Origin: Mnemiopsis leidyi
Lineage: Eukaryota > Ctenophora > Tentaculata > Lobata > Bolinopsidae
DNA: 21,272 bases
Direction of reading: 5' to 3'
Assembly (NCBI GenBank): GCA_000226015.1
Contig: JH153212.1
Span: 195,476-216,747 of the forward strand
The translations under genes and the position numbers were made by a program. Under the pieces are notes generated by a model. It had not been told where the DNA came from. It was given only the letters and a program-made list of their open reading frames with translations, and did not search any database. The stretch's first letter is position 1. Every line of letters begins with the position of its first letter. Shown here piece by piece: positions 13,516 to 21,272 of this stretch.

Positions 13516-14745
13516 GAGAGTATGAAGAACATGAGAGGTCATTTAGAAAGACATCAACATATCTTATTAAAAACTTTAAGAAAAGATTTAGCTGCAGAGA
13601 TTTGAAAAATGTTAATACAGATAACATTTATAGACCAATATCTTTAGCCAACAACAGACCCCAATGAAGAAAATTATTTTAACTTTGGGTACTTATCAGA
13701 TATTTAATATCTTGTTAATTTTCTCTATTTCAATAAAGTTGATTAATAATGATATTTTTCTATTGATGCACAACTAGGCTAGGTCTTGTATTTTAGAGAT
13801 GCAAGGAATGCTTTAATTCCGGAAAAATAAATACAGATCTTTATTCTTTATTCAATTCGAAATTCACCATAACTTTTGACCTGTTTAACCGATTTTATTG
13901 ATTTAAAAAGCATTGAATGCAGAATTTTTCAAATTTTGATATAAATTAACTATCATAAGTAACTTATGAATGGAATCATAGACAGGCTAATTGTAGTGAA
14001 AATTCCGAAAATTTTTTCACCTAGCTTGCTGGTAAGATTTTGCTCAATGTGATAGAGGTATATGATGGGTTTTTAGCTGACTGTGTCCTCATTTCAAAGA
14101 ACTATGAACTATGGAAATTTTGCTCAATTGATGATACATTAAAATTTCGAATCTATCCTGCTGAAAAAGCCCTAACACCCATGAAAATTAGGTAAATTTA
14201 ACTTTTTAAAGAATAGCACTTAAATTTACATTGAATAATATCCATGAAATGTCTTTCCGACCAAAATAATCAAAAGATCTGCAAGTTTCGACAAATTTGA
14301 TATTTTTACGATATTTCTACTTCAATCTCCAGCAATTTTTACATAAAAACGTATTAAGAAGATAATATCTATTGAAAATGAAGCTAGGAAATATTTGTTT
14401 GACTTGAGAATAAATTGTGTTGCTGTACTGGATACGAATTTTATGTAACAGCCTTGGCAAAAAAGTCACAAAAACCAAAGAAATATTTTTGAACAACGAA
14501 TTTATATATATCCTGTTGATCAGTCTTATCAACAAAATCACATTCACAATTTGAAATAAAAATATAAGATTTAGGAAATGAGAAAAATTTGAAATAATCA
14601 AGTCGTATGTTATCAAAATCTCTCCTGTGTTTATAATTTCAATGATAACAAATGCTTTGACTTAAAATTTTTAGAATTTTTTCACATCTGCTTCTATCGT
14701 CTTTATGTCTGACTACCGTTCATCTTGCTGCTCATTCAATCCATA
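13516..14745. other. Intergenic, nothing recognised
   Basis: A+T-rich sequence. A 99-codon minus-strand frame at 14317-14616 is Ile/Leu/Phe-rich from A+T bias and shows no domain. The 3'UTR of the minus-strand KIX-like gene must begin here, but no clear polyadenylation signal was found close by. Confidence 0.5.
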
Positions 14746-15009
14746 CTAGGCGCGTTCAATAAGATCATCATAGCAGTCAAAGTCCTCCAAAAGCTCCAAA
14801 AGGCAATGTACCTTCATTTTTACCTTATGAGACAATTTTGCTTCATTACTGTACTTTGACTTCAGTTTTGAGATGAGGGTGTCTGCATTAAAATCTTTGT
14901 TTTTTATGTAATTGATTGCTTCATCTAGTTGGGCTAGTTCGGAGTCATGAGAAGAACTGCTTGTGCTTACACTTGCTGTGCTGCCTACATCATCTTCTTG
15001 CTTTGTTTC
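14746..15009 (-). CDS. KIX-like gene exon 4 and stop
   Basis: 87 codons and TAG. A Ser-rich start (STASVSTSSSSHDSE) is followed by a helical, charged C-terminal region ending LIERA. The acceptor is TTTTTGCAG. Confidence 0.8.
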   Translation of the reverse strand, partial: ETKQEDDVGSTASVSTSSSSHDSELAQLDEAINYIKNKDFNADTLISKLKSKYSNEAKLSHKVKMKVHCLLELLEDFDCYDDLIERA

Positions 15010-17159
15010 CTGCAAAAAGACTATTGTAGGTATGACTGAATATTTATATTTTACTTAAATGACTGCATTGATTCCCACTCCTCCAGTAGATTTGCTTTGA
15101 AATACTGCTAAGCTTTGCAGTTTGCATGATACTGCTTGATAAACCAATGATATAAAGTAATGCACTATCGTAAGAAAACTTGTTTAATGATAAAGCAGTT
15201 CTCATTTTCAATGCACAGGCTATTTGCTAAGTTCAAGTTAATTGAGATTTTGTTCATTAAATTGGAACTCATTAGTTTCTTGCTATTGATAAGTAGTGAG
15301 GAAGTTTTTAGTTGAATGTTCCAACAGTCAGTTATGCCAATCACAATTTTCTTATCAGGTTAGGCTCTTATGTGGCCTATTTTCTAAAGATTACAAGGAC
15401 CATTTAATGTTTTAAACTTATTTATGTATAATTTTTTTTAGATACTTTTGGACATTAGTTATAGCAGCAATAGCATGTATAGTGCACAGTACAGATAAAT
15501 TTAATGACTGTTATGTTCCGCAGTTCTCATTTGTAGTTGAATTTTTTACTTGAACAATATTTCATCTATTTATTGTTTGAAAATTTTTGTAAAACACTCA
15601 TATAGTGTAGATTGTGTAAGTCGTCTGGTTTGTTTATCCACATCAATATCTGTTGAGAACTTTTATGGTGTCAACTTATAGTGTCTATCTCGAGGCATGC
15701 TCTGACTTTCACCATATTTGGATGTGATCACAGTTCACAAATGCTTCCCAGTTGCTCTTGTCCGAATGATGTTTAAAACTATGCTCTCTGTTAGTGTCTT
15801 GCAGAGTAAAAGTGGGTTTTCATATTATTGTACCTGATAAACCTACTAGAAATCAATACTCATATCCTCTCAGAGAAAGCTAGTGTGTATCCTGTGGGTA
15901 GTTTGATCATTCTCCAAACAAATTTGATGTATTCTTAGAAAATAGTTCAAGTTAGTTTCTTACAAAAGGAAACCAATGAAATACGAATAGATAGATTTAG
16001 GCTATGTTTATAATCTACACATCTTTTCGATACTGAAAAATGACTACTCTCACCTTGTCAATGTCAAATGTCACATGTGATGTCTCTGAATCCCTCTTTG
16101 TTACTTTTACTTTGCTTATTTTATTCTTGTATCCAGGGCCGTACTTGCTCCTATCAAAGTATAGGTCGTCATTTTCTTCGTAAGTAGTTCTGTCGTAGTA
16201 TAATTCCTCTGGTCCTTCATCTTTTTTCCCATAACGAAGTTCTTCAAAAAACTTAATAAGCTGAAACAACAATTCGATTTTTAAGGAAATTTCACATTAT
16301 GTCTCAATTAACTTAAAACTTGGGACAATTTCACGAACGTGAGTGCAGCAAATCTTGTTTGTCTTCTGTCAATTTTGTGTGGGATTCATTCATATTTAAA
16401 TTGAAACTTAAGTCGAAGCACCTGATCTTTGTCAACATTGTGAATGTTCCTCTTCAGCTGAAGAATGTCGTAAATTGCTTTTGCCACAAGGGCAGTGTAC
16501 ACTTGAGCATTATTAGCTTGATTGTATGCGCAGTTCTCTATCTCTCCTGCTGTGGGGAATCCATATTTCTCTAGTCCCACTAACACCTGCAATATTTCTT
16601 TGTTTTAAAGAGTCGAGCAAGACTGCTGTTGCCTGACAATGCTGATATAGCTGTCTGAATCTCGATATTATTGCACAATTACAGTATACTATATCATTGT
16701 AGTTCAAAGTAGATATATCTGTATTGTGGCTGTTCAGTTTTTAGGTCCAAAAAATTCTAACAAATGATGTGAGATCAAACGTGTCGATTGTCAATTGATA
16801 TTAATGTCATTGACAAAATTTTGATTATGTTATATAGTTTAAAGTATGATGTTCATAATGCAGCTGAAAACGTGTGTTCTAATTAAGTAGTGTAAAGTTA
16901 GTATTTTTGTGCCTTTTGAAACTAAAAAGTGATAATAAAAGCGTAACTTAAGTCCCTCAATTGGCTTGACTTTCGTTGCAAAGTTGGTAGTTTATGAATT
17001 CAAGATTGTTTGACAAATTAAGAACCTCAATCCCTAAAAAAGAACTTTGATTCTTAAAATATTTCAAAATTACACTCAACTTACGTGGGTCAATTTAGAA
17101 AGGGACAACTGACAGAGTCTTTGGGTACACCAAGGTTTTCTACTGTCTATAAATGACAT
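14746..17159 (-). CDS. KIX-like domain protein, complete, 4 exons (236 aa)
   Basis: Exons on the minus strand are 17159-17085, 16586-16422, 16260-16054 and 15009-14746. All junctions are phase 0, and together they give 25+55+69+87 residues. Residues about 10-75 resemble a KIX domain, the three-helix fold by which CBP/p300 and MED15 bind activation domains. PWCTQRLCQL leads into LVGLEKYGFP, then EIENCAYNQAN and VYTALVAKAIYDI, which match the pattern E...Y..A.....Y..L(V)A..I in those proteins. The middle is acidic and Tyr-rich with an internal repeat (LYYDRTTY, LYFDRSKYG) and a Lys-rich KNKISKVKVTK. A Ser-rich linker and a helical C-terminus (LLELLEDFDCYDDLIERA) follow. It has no signal peptide or membrane segment. 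A nuclear adaptor role is inference. I do not recognise a named orthologue. Confidence 0.75.
15010..16053 (-). other. KIX-like gene intron 3
   Basis: 1044-bp intron between a GTGAGA donor and a TTTTTGCAG acceptor. I see no coding or RNA feature in it. Confidence 0.6.
16054..16260 (-). CDS. KIX-like gene exon 3
   Basis: 69 codons, phase 0: LIKFFEELRYGKKDEGPEEL, then the two YDR/FDR-type repeats, then a Lys-rich segment ending TFDIDK. The acceptor is TTGTTTCAG and the donor GTGAGA, a strong pair. Confidence 0.85.
16422..16586 (-). CDS. KIX-like gene exon 2 (main KIX helices)
   Basis: 55 codons, phase 0: VLVGLEKYGFPTAGEIEN and on to LVAKAIYDILQLKRN and VDKDQ. The acceptor is ATATTGCAG. The donor GTGCTT is weak, but it is the one that keeps the frame into exon 3. 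Confidence 0.85.
17085..17159 (-). CDS. KIX-like gene exon 1 with start codon
   Basis: 25 codons: MSFIDSRKPWCTQRLCQL to KLTH. The exon ends at a consensus GTAAGT donor in phase 0, as exon 2 needs. The frame is closed by TAG 16 codons upstream and this is the first ATG after it. It supplies the expected first half of helix 1, including a Trp at the position where MED15-type KIX domains also carry one. Confidence 0.7.
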
Positions 17160-17246
17160 CAATAGCGGGTCGGAGGACCAAGGTCCACAACGAAACGTCT
17201 AGCTACCTGATAACGATTGAGCTGGCACTGCGGAGGCTCCTCGTGC

Positions 17247-17269
17247 GACGTCAAAACAAGTTTTATATA
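17247..17269 (-). promoter_or_regulatory. TATA box and CRE-like site of the KIX-like gene
   Basis: On the minus strand, TATATAAA (17269-17262) lies about 103 bp before the start codon. TGACGTCG (17254-17247) follows just downstream. Transcription would be expected to begin near 17235, giving a 5'UTR of about 75 bases. Confidence 0.55.
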
Positions 17270-17348
17270 ATGTTTTCTCTCTCGCTCGGTTTCTTTTAAA
17301 ACTTCAGTCCGTGGCTTGCTACTTATCGGGAGTCTTTGATTTGATAGT

Positions 17349-17635
17349 CACGTGGTCTGTTGTTTTAATTCTGATTGGATCCCGTGAGGAATGCTGAATT
17401 GTGATTGGTTGATCACTATCATTTGTCTCGACGAGCAATGCATCAGAATTGTACGAAGTTTTGTGGGTCATATCAGAGTGAGAGGTTGTTGTGATTGCTT
17501 GCATGCAAGACAATTGTTTCAATCAAGCATCACTAATCAGTTTAAAAAGTTTACTATTCATAGATCAAATAATCAATTTCTGCTGCTTGATTGGTTGTGA
17601 ACTGTCGTGTGATCGTTGTTCTCTGCCCCTATTGG
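17349..17635 (-). promoter_or_regulatory. Cluster of four CCAAT boxes with an E-box
   Basis: CCAAT on the minus strand (ATTGG on plus) occurs at 17374, 17404, 17590 and 17631, with CACGTG at 17349-17354. They lie 80-370 bp upstream of the minus-strand TATA box, a usual position for NF-Y sites. They could also serve the divergent Ariadne-like gene. Confidence 0.45.
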
Positions 17636-17700
17636 TCGACAAAGTTGGTTATTTGTCTGGTAGTGGACATGAAGCTCTTGTTTGGGTCGAAACTGAATAA

Positions 17701-18413
17701 CTCTTGAAGATTGTGTTTGCATCCCTAAGAATATATCAGAGAGAAACATATCGTCAACTTTCCTTCCGCAAACGGAGATAAGTAAGATCTGTTAAAACGT
17801 ATTTGCATCGCAAGTGGAAATAGCAAGTATGAAAAGTGTAGCTGGCAGGATGGACTTCCGGTGCAAAGTAACCAGGGTTCTCAAAGTTTTCTTAAGTGGA
17901 AATTGTGGAATTTTTTAATTTCAGAAATATTCTTAGAAAAAACTGGAACACAAATTATTATCGATAGATTGAGTCACGAAAAGTAACCTCGGATTAAAGA
18001 AATCAACCGCCCCTCGCTAAATAATTTTCAATTATGCATTGAAACCATTGATAGGTCGCTCCTTTATTCAAATAATTTTTAAAACATCCAACGTGGTCCG
18101 GGGCGGCCTTGTGAATGATTTAAAAGTCCTAAGTAGCACTAGATATAGCACCGTTCAATGGATTTTGTTATATTTTGATTGCTTTCTTAAGTGGGGCTTT
18201 TAACATTTGGTCTTAGTAATTTGTGAATCATGCTTATCGATAATTTTTGCTTTAGATTAAGAGTTAAAACTTCTTCCGTTTATCGATTTCTATAAGCTGT
18301 TAGATGTTAATTTTTACTTTCACCTTATGACACTTGCAAGCAAGAATGGGATGAGTGCGAAAAAACGAATCACACTGCTGTTAGATGAAATAAAAGTCAC
18401 CTCAGGAGAGGAT
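17701..18413. other. Divergent intergenic region, nothing recognised
   Basis: Between the minus-strand KIX-like gene and the plus-strand Ariadne-like gene. The promoter and non-coding first exon of the latter should be here or just beyond, but no clear TATA box or donor stands out. Confidence 0.45.
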
Positions 18414-18735
18414 CATGTCATGTTAACTGACTGTTTACTGAATGTTAACTCAATGTTAACTCAATGTCAACTTAATGTGAACTTCATGTTAACTTCATGT
18501 TAACTTAATGTAACTTAATTTTAGCCTAATGTTGACTTTGTGTCAACCTAATGTGATTAATTTAGTGTTAACCTGATGTTAAGTTTATGTTAACTTAATG
18601 TTAACCAAATGTAATTACTTCATGCTCAGTGCTCACTTTGTGTCAACCTTATGTGATTAACTTTATGTTGACCTTATGTTGTCTTATGTTATTAATTTTA
18701 TTTAAACCTAATGTTAACTTAATGTTAACCTACTA
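18414..18735. repeat. 11-bp (ATGTTAACTTA)n minisatellite
   Basis: About 28 diverged units with the palindrome GTTAAC. The array ends about 11 bp before a good acceptor (TACTTCCTGACAG, ending 18746) and 31 bp before the Ariadne-like start codon. This suggests a 5'UTR intron whose 3' end is made of the array. Confidence 0.9.
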
Positions 18736-18766
18736 CTTCCTGACAGACTATCAGTTTAAATGTTAA

Positions 18767-18850
18767 ATGTTCTCTGACTGCGACGATGATTACTCCTTTG
18801 ACGACGACCTCGAGTACGGAAGTAACTCTGAAACGAGTGAAACTCCGCAG
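18767..18850 (+). CDS. ARIH1: Ariadne-like exon 1 (coding)
   Basis: 28 codons, acidic. The donor is GTGTGT. A second ATG nine bases upstream (18758) is out of frame and meets a stop after four codons. Confidence 0.85.
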
Positions 18851-20625
18851 GTGTGTGTGTTAGAACTCCCCGTCTTTGTGTTAAACATGTGTTTTTTTCG
18901 TCACCGCGTAATCCATCAATCATTCACAAATTTCATCTGCTCAAAAATTTCATCTGAAATCGTATTAATGCTTCATGTTTGATTGATATATGGTCGTCAG
19001 TCATCAGTCGATGACATCATCGCAATCACCACAATTATTTGACAAACCCCTCTCAGATCGAACGCAAATACAACATTGTAGCAGCCTGCGATGTTATCAG
19101 TGAAATGAACAAATATATTGACAGAGTAAACGAAATATTCAAAGTAAGTTTACAGAGTAAACTAAATACTTTTAGGTAAGCTTAAAAATAAAAGCTTTTC
19201 ATGGCTTCTGTTGCAAAAAAGTCATTAGTCTTATTGATATTTGTTAAACTTATTTTCAGATAAAAAGATCCTTGGTACGCAGACTTTTGGTGCACTTCAA
19301 GTGGAATCCTGAACGACTTATTGAGAAGTGCGTACTTTGTTTATAAGTTATATATTTCATATATTTATATATTTGCAATGCTTATTTATGGGCTCGACGT
19401 CCGCTAAATTTATTCTAACGTACGATGTGCATGTAATATTAAACTCTTCTGTTGGCTTCACCAAACTAAAGAATGTGACATGTTCAGGTACTATGAAAGT
19501 CAGGATGACTGCGAAGGTCTCTTCAAAGAGGCTGGTATTGTTTACATCCCCGAATCTGACGAGTCCTTTAAACGACAGGTATTTCAATGTATTTGTAACT
19601 ACACAGCGTTGTTTTGTGTCAGTATTATATTGGATCGCAAGGTATTGTATTGTATTTTAGTGCATTGTACATTGTATTTATTATGTTGTACATTGTACAT
19701 TGTATTACATTGTATTGTATTTTTATTCATTCAAAAACCAGATTTGCGAATTTACCATGTATTTTAGCTGAATATTTGCAAGAAAATTTCATTGTCCTGT
19801 AATGTAGTTGGCAGTTGCTGTATTTTACATATCGAGCAATCCTTCAAGTATACTAATCACTGTGCCTTTTATTTATTACATAGTTTCCCCATAGTATCCC
19901 CATGTGTGTACTATGTATACTGTGTGTACTGTGTATACTGTGAGTACTGTGTATACTGTGTATACTGTGTGTACTGTGTGTATTGTGAGTACTGTGTATA
20001 TTGTGTGTAACTGTGTGTACTGTATGTATTGTGTGTATTGTGTGTATTGTGTATAATGTGTATACTGTGTGTATTGTGTCACCTGAACTGTGTGGCTAAC
20101 ATAAGCATTTTAGTCGTGTGCATTTATCTTTCTGCAGTTTGTTTGAGTTTGACTATCAACTAATCTAATTAATTTTCCTCAGATTTCTCGTAACTCATCT
20201 GACGGTACATGTCTTATCTGCTACGCTCCAAATTCCGTGAGTTTTTACAAACCTGCTTCAGAGTTTTTCGTTAAACAATAAAGTTTATTAATAATATACT
20301 GTACTGGGTACAGTATATTATAGTTGACCCTTTACTAAACACTTCAATACAATAGGTTGCACAGTTTCAACTTAGCATTAAACACATAGCATTACAATTG
20401 ACTATACATAATACATATACACTTCACTTTAACCTATACATTACATTGCACACCCTACCCTATGGTATACTCCACAACATACGACATACACAAACACAGA
20501 AACTTTAATAATTCTGACTGTCCACATCACAGGAAACAATAGGAATGCTGTGTAAACATTATTTCTGCAAATCATGCTGGAATATTTACTTCACCACTCA
20601 GATAATGGACAACGGGATAGCAGAG
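18767..20625 (+). CDS. ARIH1: Ariadne-1-like RBR E3 ubiquitin ligase, N-terminal part, 6 exons
   Basis: Exons 18767-18850, 19057-19143, 19260-19327, 19488-19578, 20183-20236 and 20533-20625 join in phase to 159 codons. The protein starts with an acidic stretch (DCDDDYSFDDDLEYG), typical of Ariadne-1. A UBA-like region (SEMNKYIDRVNEIFK, RRLLVHFKWNPERLIEKYYE) follows, then the start of RING1 (CLICY, CKHYFCKSCWNIYFTTQIMD). RING1 shows C-x2-C and C-x-H-x2-C-x2-C ligands. Ariadne ligases take ubiquitin from an E2 onto a RING2 Cys; they cooperate with neddylated cullin ligases. The IBR, RING2 (catalytic Cys) and Ariadne domain are not in the window. After exon 6 comes a GTGAGA donor, a long 8-bp repeat and an antisense RasGEF exon. 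The gene either continues right of 21272 around that exon or is truncated. Confidence 0.9.
19057..19143 (+). CDS. ARIH1: Ariadne-like exon 2, UBA-like start
   Basis: 29 codons, phase 0: IERKYNIVAACDVISEMNKY and then IDRVNEIFK. The acceptor is CCTCTCAG and the donor GTAAGT. Confidence 0.9.
19118..19182. repeat. Duplicated exon-intron junction (about 31 bp)
   Basis: ACAGAGTAAACGAAATA followed by GTAAGT at 19121-19149 is repeated in the intron as ACAGAGTAAACTAAATA followed by GTAAGC at 19152-19181, with some drift. The second copy carries its own donor-like site. Confidence 0.85.
19260..19327 (+). CDS. ARIH1: Ariadne-like exon 3
   Basis: IKRSLVRRLLVHFKW, then NPERLIE and a split Lys codon (AA plus G). 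This matches the Ariadne-1 segment around ILLSHFNWDKEKLMERY. The donor is GTGCGT. Confidence 0.92.
19488..19578 (+). CDS. ARIH1: Ariadne-like exon 4
   Basis: Completes Lys, then YYESQDDCEGLFKEAGIVYI and PESDESFKRQ. The acceptor is CATGTTCAG and the donor GTATTT. Confidence 0.9.
19632..20085. repeat. Low-complexity TTGTA and 9-bp (ACTGTGTGT)n arrays
   Basis: From 19632 to 19720 there are repeats of ATTGTACATTGTATT. From about 19908 to 20085 there is an array of a 9-bp unit ACTGTGTGT/ACTGTGTAT. Both fill the 604-bp intron between exons 4 and 5. Frames through them give Cys/Tyr/Val or Thr/Gln/Tyr repeats that are not genes. Confidence 0.93.
20183..20236 (+). CDS. ARIH1: Ariadne-like exon 5, RING1 first Cys pair
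   Basis: 18 codons, phase 0: ISRNSSDGTCLICYAPNS. The acceptor is TTTCCTCAG and the donor GTGAGT. Confidence 0.9.
20291..20321. repeat. Perfect 14-bp inverted repeat with 3-base loop
   Basis: ATAATATACTGTAC, TGG, GTACAGTATATTAT form a perfect hairpin in the Ariadne-like intron 5. Its origin is unknown. Confidence 0.9.
20533..20625 (+). CDS. ARIH1: Ariadne-like exon 6, RING1 CxHxxCxxC
   Basis: 31 codons, phase 0: ETIGMLCKHYFCKSCW, then NIYFTTQIMDNGIAE, aligning with CWSEYLTTKIMEEGMGQ of Ariadne-1. The acceptor is CACATCACAG and the donor GTGAGA. Confidence 0.92.
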
Positions 20626-20651
20626 GTGAGAGGTATCTTAGTTATTATAAA

Positions 20652-20874
20652 GTTATTTAGTTATTTAGTTATTTAGTTATTTAGTTATTTAGTTATTTAG
20701 TTATTTAGTTATTTAGTTATTTAGTTATTTAGTTATTTAGTTATTTAGTTATTTAGTTATTTAGTTATTTAGTTATTTAGTTATTTAGTTATTTAGTTAT
20801 TTAGTTATTTAGTTATTTATTTAGTTATTTAGTTATTTAGTTATTTAGTTATTTAGTTATTTAGTTATTTAGTT
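20652..20874. repeat. 8-bp (TTATTTAG)n minisatellite
   Basis: About 28 nearly perfect units of TTATTTAG, with a single 4-bp deletion near 20817. It begins 26 bp after the exon 6 donor. Its near-identity means it is recently expanded. Confidence 0.98.
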
Positions 20875-21038
20875 ACTCTGGTCTTAAAGAACGGGTACAG
20901 ATTGTCGTGAAATTATGTCTAGTGAGGATCTGAAAGCATCAGGGTTTTTTAGTGTCAGTATAAATTCCTGGATAATTTACTACTATACAGAAATTTAGAA
21001 GTTGTTTAAAATTAACTATTTGTTTGTCTCGCTCTTAC

Positions 21039-21272
21039 CTCAAAGACTTTGTACCACTTTCCGTGGACTTTAGACCAAGTCTCGTCAAGTCTCTTCAACG
21101 AGGGATGAGCCAGACCGGACAAAATACAGAACATAGAGTTAAAGTTGTTGCAACTCTGACAATATGCTGCGACTTTGAGGAAGTGTTTTATCATCCGAGC
21201 TCGCTTTATAATACTCTTCTCTGTAACTATCTCTGTTGCAACCCAGTACATTTCTGTGTTCACTTTCTCCGC
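21039..21272 (-). CDS. RasGEF (CDC25-homology) domain exon, partial
   Basis: 78 codons on the minus strand, open to the window edge. It contains YWVATEIVTEKSIIKRARMI, KHFLKVAAYC, NNFNSMFCILSGL and RLDETWSKVHGKWYKVFE, in the order of the RasGEF catalytic core (WVATEI, RA/I-KF-IK-A, NNFNS--AI-SGL, RL--TW). It ends at a consensus GTAAGA donor after GAG, phase 0. RasGEF domains exchange GDP for GTP on Ras-family GTPases; Rap exchange factors carry the closest sequence I recall. The substrate cannot be decided from this exon. No following exon is found on the minus strand within the window. Confidence 0.88.

Noticed and set aside
14317..14616. 99-codon minus-strand frame rich in Ile, Leu and Phe
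   Set aside because: Looks like membrane protein only because the DNA is A+T-rich; no start context, no domain, no splice link to the gene upstream.
17319..17700. Open frames on both strands in the CCAAT-rich region
   Set aside because: They lie upstream of a convincing promoter, show no motifs and do not connect in phase to either neighbouring gene.
19876..20082. Tyr/Thr/Gln and Tyr/Cys/Val repeat peptides on both strands
   Set aside because: Both come from the 9-bp ACTGTGTGT array inside an Ariadne-like intron.
20640..20880. The 8-bp array as a CRISPR-like or telomere-like repeat
   Set aside because: The units are head-to-tail without spacers and do not match telomeric repeats; it is a simple minisatellite.
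14746..21272. Joining the RasGEF exon to the KIX-like exons as one minus-strand gene
   Set aside because: The KIX-like gene has its own start codon and TATA box, and its sequence does not resemble the end of a RasGEF domain.

Overview
This is animal (metazoan) nuclear DNA, not bacterial. It is A+T-rich, the coding sequence lies in short exons with GT/AG splice sites and consistent reading phases, and much of the rest is introns, microsatellites, minisatellites and decayed transposable elements. The gene families seen (a mucin-type GalNAc-transferase, an Ariadne-type RBR ubiquitin ligase, a RasGEF domain, secreted F5/8-type C lectins) fit an invertebrate such as a cnidarian or lophotrochozoan. 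The sequence alone does not fix the phylum.

Layout. (1) 1-9972, plus strand: the 3' part of a polypeptide N-acetylgalactosaminyltransferase (GALNT) gene, with nine exons recovered by joining compatible phases. They cover the late catalytic domain and all three repeats of the C-terminal ricin-type lectin domain; the 5' exons lie left of the window. (2) The 3.9-kb GALNT intron at 5262-9170 holds a complete, uninterrupted same-strand gene for a secreted protein (6062-7057: signal peptide, five exact 14-residue coiled-coil repeats, F5/8-type C-like domain). It also holds a decayed minus-strand F5/8C domain (7938-8561). (3) 9973-12830 is intergenic, with three copies of a very short MITE-like element, a GTT repeat and GC-richer repetitive DNA. 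(4) 12837-13427 is a dead LINE reverse-transcriptase fragment. (5) 14746-17159, minus strand: a complete four-exon gene for a 236-residue protein whose N-terminal part resembles a KIX domain, with a TATA box and a CCAAT cluster upstream. (6) 18767-20625, plus strand: the first six exons of an Ariadne-1-like gene, through the UBA-like domain and RING1. (7) 21039-21272, minus strand: a RasGEF (CDC25) catalytic-domain exon running off the right edge.

The most unusual things are: a lectin gene nested inside a gene for an enzyme that makes lectin ligands, with a second, dead lectin domain in the same intron; a repeated pattern of tandem duplications and minisatellites that start or end exactly at splice junctions, including one minisatellite whose last unit supplies a 3' splice site; the KIX-like small protein; the antisense RasGEF exon where the rest of Ariadne should be; and the ultra-short MITE family with 8-9 bp target duplications. 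All protein assignments were made by reading motifs by eye, without database searches.
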